NCBI GenBank assembly: GCA_043778315.1
Contig: JAYWGJ010000325.1
Coordinates: 1 to 18,974, forward strand
Length of the DNA stretch: 18,974 nt
Direction of reading: 5' to 3'
From: JBEEMU01 sp043778315
Lineage (GTDB): Bacteria; Bacteroidota; Bacteroidia; Chitinophagales; Saprospiraceae
In this document: positions 16,174 to 18,974 of the stretch, piece after piece
How positions within the stretch are numbered: the stretch's first letter is position 1
How the letters are laid out: each line of letters opens with the position of its first letter
Notes under the pieces: generated by a model
Databases searched by the model: none
Seen by the model: the letters and a program-made list of their open reading frames with translations, nothing else
What the model was told of the DNA's origin: nothing
Program-made: the position numbers and the translations under genes

Positions 16174-16212
16174 TTTATAAATTAAAAACTTATTTTTATA
16201 AATTAAAAACTT
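16174..16212 (+). repeat. 18-bp direct repeat before the 233-aa gene
   Basis: TTTATAAATTAAAAACTT occurs at 16174-16191 and again at 16195-16212, again with a 21-bp offset. It lies in the presumed leader of the gene that starts at 16222. It may be a simple duplication or a paired regulator site. Confidence 0.7.
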
Positions 16213-16221
16213 CATTTTATT

Positions 16222-16923
16222 ATGAAAAACAACTACATTCCTGACAAGGAAAACGAAAAAAACGTTTGGTTAAACAACATGGCAAGTAAATTACCACAGT
16301 ATGCAGCTAAGTACGGTATTACTATTGCCGAAGTCGATGACCTTAATGCCTCTGCGGCAGCGTTTGGCTATTGGCTCAATTACCACAGTGAATACGATAA
16401 GTATTGCAAGAAACTTACTGCGTACAAAAGTGAATTATTGAATGGCGTTAAAGTATCGGGTAGTAACAGTTTAGCTCCTGCTGCGCCTGTGTTTGCTGCT
16501 GCACCTCTTACTGTCGCTCCCGCTATACTCAGTAGAGCGCGTAGTTTGGTGCAACGAATTAAAAAACACACCAATTATACTGATGCTGATGGGCAGGACT
16601 TAGGTATTATTGGTGCTACACAAATTATCGACCTCAATGCAGTTAAACCTAACGTCACTTACAAACTTGTTCAAGGCGGTAAGCCTGAGTTAAAGTGGAC
16701 GAAAGCTGGTTTTGAAGCCGTTCGTATCTACTTTGATACTACGGGTACTGGCGCGTGGACGCTTTTAGCACAAGCGAGTTACAGTAGCTACGTCGACAAA
16801 TCGCCTTTACCTGCCTCTGGGCAAAGTATTGTTCGCTCTTATCGAATTATATATGTTCACAAAGACGAAGAAGTGGGTAATTATAGCAATATAGTTCAAG
16901 TTACTGTTACGGGAACTATATAA
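16222..16923 (+). CDS. 233-aa protein with Fn3-like C-terminus, unknown function
   Basis: The protein has an N-terminal helical part (about 1-70) starting NYIPDKENEKNVWLNNMA and containing GITIAEVDDL. An Ala/Pro-rich linker follows at about 83-102 and then a basic helix (RARSLVQRIKKHTNYTDADG). The C-terminal half (about 140-233) is strand-rich, with ELKWTKAGFEAVRIYFDTTG and a closing GNYSNIVQVTV, which looks like a fibronectin type III-like fold. The layout matches, from memory, a family of uncharacterised bacterial proteins of 200-250 aa starting with a similar YIP...W segment. No signal peptide is visible. A long hairpin terminator follows, and an AT-rich leader with a direct repeat precedes it. 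Its function is not known to me. Confidence 0.75.
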   Translation: MKNNYIPDKENEKNVWLNNMASKLPQYAAKYGITIAEVDDLNASAAAFGYWLNYHSEYDKYCKKLTAYKSELLNGVKVSGSNSLAPAAPVFAAAPLTVAPAILSRARSLVQRIKKHTNYTDADGQDLGIIGATQIIDLNAVKPNVTYKLVQGGKPELKWTKAGFEAVRIYFDTTGTGAWTLLAQASYSSYVDKSPLPASGQSIVRSYRIIYVHKDEEVGNYSNIVQVTVTGTI

Positions 16924-16946
16924 TTACTGTTTACAGTTTATAACAA

Positions 16947-16998
16947 AAAGATTTAAAAGTAATAGTACTGTATTGACTATTGCTTTTAAGTCTTTTTT
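16947..16998 (+). terminator. Rho-independent terminator after the 233-aa gene
   Basis: A 20-bp stem (16947-16966 with 16976-16995, two G-U pairs) with a 9-nt loop runs into six T's at 16993-16998. It separates this gene from the subtilisin gene that begins 75 bp later. Confidence 0.85.
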
Positions 16999-17073
16999 GT
17001 TTGTAAACTACTCTTATAAAATAAAAAATATACTATAATAGATATAAACACACATAAATTTAAACACAAAGCT

Positions 17074-18672
17074 ATGTTAAAATATTACAACACACTATTT
17101 TTATTACTCATAGCAGTCTTTTCTTATACTAACAATACGTTGGCGCAAAGCAGTGTACCCGTTACCGAATGGATAATACAGTTGCCACAAAATAAGAGTA
17201 TTTTTATAGAAGACCGTGTAGGTAAGTCGTTATTTGAAGATTGGAATTGGCAAATTATTAGAATGGATACAAGTGTTGCTGACGGCAAAAAAAAATGGGA
17301 AGAACTGCGTAGATTAGGCTGTATGCCTACGCCAAACTGCAGTGTACCTTTGCGCGGCAACCCGAATGACGATTTGTTTCGGGAACAGTGGAATATGCAA
17401 CGCATCGGTGCGCCGAAGGCATGGGACGTTTGCGACGGCGGTACTGCTGCTAACGGCGCACTTATTGCAGTGGCGATTTTGGATAGTGGTTGTGACATTC
17501 TGCACCCTGACCTTATCGATAACGTTTGGATTAACCCTTTCGAGATACCTAATAATGGGATTGATGATGATAACAATAACTATACTGACGATATTAACGG
17601 CTGGAATTATAATACTGGTGACGGTGCAATTAACGATACAAACAATCCGCACGGCACAGAAGTCAGTAGCATTGTCGCTGCTCGCGGCAATAATAATATT
17701 GGTTATACGGGTGTTAGTCAGCGTAGCAAAATGATTATATTGCAAGACGCGAATAGTAGTATTGCAAAGGTTTTGGGTGCTTATCGGTACGCGCTTGACC
17801 TCCGCAAATTGTATAATAAAACAAACGGTACGCGTGGCGCGCTCGTAGTAGCTACTAATGCAAGTTGGGGTATCACTGATGTTTTTTGTGATACCGAATT
17901 TCCTTTAGTGCGCGCTATGTACGATAGCCTTAGTCTTGTGGGTATTCTCACCGCTTGCGCTGCGCCGAACGATAATGTCAATATAGATATACGTGGAGAT
18001 TTCCCCGCTTCGTGTAGTTCCGATGGCTTGATTGCCGTGACTGCTACTATGCAAAACGACCGCCGTGACGCTAACGCAGGCTACGGTAAACGCTTCGTCG
18101 ACCTCGCCGCACCTGGTAAAGTCGTCCCTGTATGTCGTTTTGGGACGTATGATTTTGAGTCGGGTACGTCAGTCGCTACACCGCACGTCACGGGCGCAAT
18201 TGCGCTGCTGTATAGCTTTCCGAATAGGACGTTTAGTGACAAAATTGCGACGCAACCTTATGCTACCGCGCAGTTGATACGTCGCGTACTACTCGATGGA
18301 GTTGATAAAATAGCGGATTTGAATGGCGAATGTGTCACTAACGGTCGCCTCAATGTGGGTAAAAGTTTGGATTTGCTCCGCGAACAATTCAGCGTGAGCG
18401 CGGAAAACCGCATATTGTCTGTATATCCTAATCCTGCATCTACACAGTTAAATATTCGTATTGCTGTCGCTCAAAATAGTAGCGATATAAATTTCCTTAT
18501 ATATAATAGTGTCGGGCAACTGATCCGTACCGAAACTCGTAGTTACACCGTAGGTGACGATAATACGCTCTTAATCTCCGTTGGAGACTTGGCGCAGGGT
18601 GCATATATCTTGGAGGTTCGTTTTGGCAACGATACAAAAGGGACTGTGACGAAATGGGTAAAAACTTATTAA
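17074..18672 (+). CDS. Secreted subtilisin-like serine protease with T9SS sorting domain
   Basis: This is an S8 family peptidase. A signal peptide covers about residues 1-24 (LFLLLIAVFSYTNNTLAQ). A propeptide-like segment follows to about 108, and the mature domain begins near DDLFREQWNMQRIGAPKAW. The catalytic triad is intact: Asp137 in VAILDSGCD, His193 in NNPHGTEVSS and Ser366 in SGTSVATPHVTG. Asn299 in AAPND is a candidate for the oxyanion hole. An acidic loop, NNGIDDDNNNYTDDINGW, between Asp and His may bind calcium and is typical of Bacteroidetes subtilases. Residues about 447-532 form a type A Por secretion C-terminal domain (SVYPNPASTQLNI, VGQLIRTE, GAYILEV, ending KWVKTY), which directs export by the type IX system and attachment or release at the cell surface. 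It is a single-gene unit after a terminator. Confidence 0.93.
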   Translation: MLKYYNTLFLLLIAVFSYTNNTLAQSSVPVTEWIIQLPQNKSIFIEDRVGKSLFEDWNWQIIRMDTSVADGKKKWEELRRLGCMPTPNCSVPLRGNPNDDLFREQWNMQRIGAPKAWDVCDGGTAANGALIAVAILDSGCDILHPDLIDNVWINPFEIPNNGIDDDNNNYTDDINGWNYNTGDGAINDTNNPHGTEVSSIVAARGNNNIGYTGVSQRSKMIILQDANSSIAKVLGAYRYALDLRKLYNKTNGTRGALVVATNASWGITDVFCDTEFPLVRAMYDSLSLVGILTACAAPNDNVNIDIRGDFPASCSSDGLIAVTATMQNDRRDANAGYGKRFVDLAAPGKVVPVCRFGTYDFESGTSVATPHVTGAIALLYSFPNRTFSDKIATQPYATAQLIRRVLLDGVDKIADLNGECVTNGRLNVGKSLDLLREQFSVSAENRILSVYPNPASTQLNIRIAVAQNSSDINFLIYNSVGQLIRTETRSYTVGDDNTLLISVGDLAQGAYILEVRFGNDTKGTVTKWVKTY

Positions 18673-18895
18673 GTCGTAATTGCTAATGTGTCGTTTACTA
18701 AATGCAATTAAATTGATGTTATGATTATCTTTACAACTTACAGTAAATCAAACAGTTGTAAATAAAAAAATCTTGCAGAAGGTCTTTTTTTACGGGAAAA
18801 TTTCACCACGAATTTCGCGAATTTTCACTAATTTTATCGGCGGAAGGTTTTTTTAATTGACTTCGTCTAATCTTCGATTTTCACTAGTGTTTTAT
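18673..18895. other. AT-rich gap with degenerate CACGAATTT-like repeats
   Basis: No gene is visible. An inverted repeat (TTTACAACT at 18730-18738, AGTTGTAAA at 18754-18762) lies after the protease but has no T tract at its base. At 18807-18835 three units of about 10 bp run head to tail (CACGAATTT, CGCGAATTTT, CACTAATTTT). This is like the short intergenic CACGAATTT repeats I know from other genomes of the phylum. Confidence 0.4.
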
Positions 18896-18929
18896 TTTGC
18901 TTAATTAGTCGGAAAAGTGCGTATATTTG
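18896..18929 (+). promoter_or_regulatory. Promoter for the gene entering the right edge
   Basis: TTTG at 18896-18899 and TATATTTG at 18922-18929 match the -33 and -7 boxes of Bacteroidetes promoters. The 22-bp spacer is slightly longer than usual. A start codon follows at 18961, about 30 bp after the -7 box. Confidence 0.6.
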
Positions 18930-18960
18930 TGGTTAAATTCAATTTTTCAGGTATTTATAT

Positions 18961-18974
18961 ATGAAATATTACAT
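18961..18974 (+). CDS. Start of a gene cut by the window end
   Basis: ATG followed by AAA TAT TAC lies about 30 bp downstream of a good promoter. Only four full codons (MKYY) are inside the window, so the product cannot be named. Confidence 0.4.

Noticed and set aside
18730..18762. Terminator after the subtilisin gene
   Set aside because: The 9-bp inverted repeat has a 15-nt loop and is followed by an A-rich, not T-rich, stretch on the + strand. No convincing terminator was found there.

Overview
The window looks like a chromosomal segment of a Bacteroidota (Bacteroidetes) bacterium. Three things point there: promoter boxes of the TTTG-N(19-21)-TAnnTTTG type with little sign of Shine-Dalgarno sequences, a secreted subtilisin ending in a type IX secretion (Por) sorting domain, and a DUF5916/CBM9-like outer-surface protein typical of the phylum. 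Genes lie mostly on the + strand in short units separated by clear hairpin terminators. No tRNA, rRNA, transposase, integrase or CRISPR array was seen.

Left part (1-7000). A soluble histidine kinase-receiver protein ends in a strong terminator. Next comes a 523-bp gap holding three 109-bp tandem repeats, each carrying a Bacteroidetes promoter-like box, and then a 53-codon proline-rich ORF closed by another strong terminator. After this are a 108-aa protein that faintly resembles DUF4258/RelE-like proteins and a radical SAM enzyme that I identify as a prokaryotic viperin (pVip), an antiviral nucleotide-modifying enzyme. A RavA-type MoxR AAA+ ATPase and its ViaA-type VWA partner follow, one base apart.

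Middle part (7000-15500). A solitary cytochrome c oxidase subunit III-like membrane protein faces a large minus-strand DUF5916 protein across a shared bidirectional terminator. A divergent intergenic region with two inverted repeats leads to a secreted protein with two C-terminal LysM domains. A 1118-aa hybrid kinase (PAS-GAF-PAS-HisKA-HATPase-REC-REC-Hpt) follows under a near-perfect Bacteroidetes promoter.

Right part (15500-18974). A roughly 440-bp array of degenerate 21-bp repeats keeps one + strand frame open as a heptapeptide repeat but has no start codon. It precedes a 233-aa protein with an Fn3-like C-terminus and the T9SS-targeted subtilisin. The last bases hold a promoter and the first codons of another gene.

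The most interesting locus is 1488-3597: the viperin with its small upstream genes, repeated promoters and closely spaced terminators, followed directly by the RavA-ViaA pair. The viperin assignment is strong. A functional link between viperin and its neighbours is inference only.
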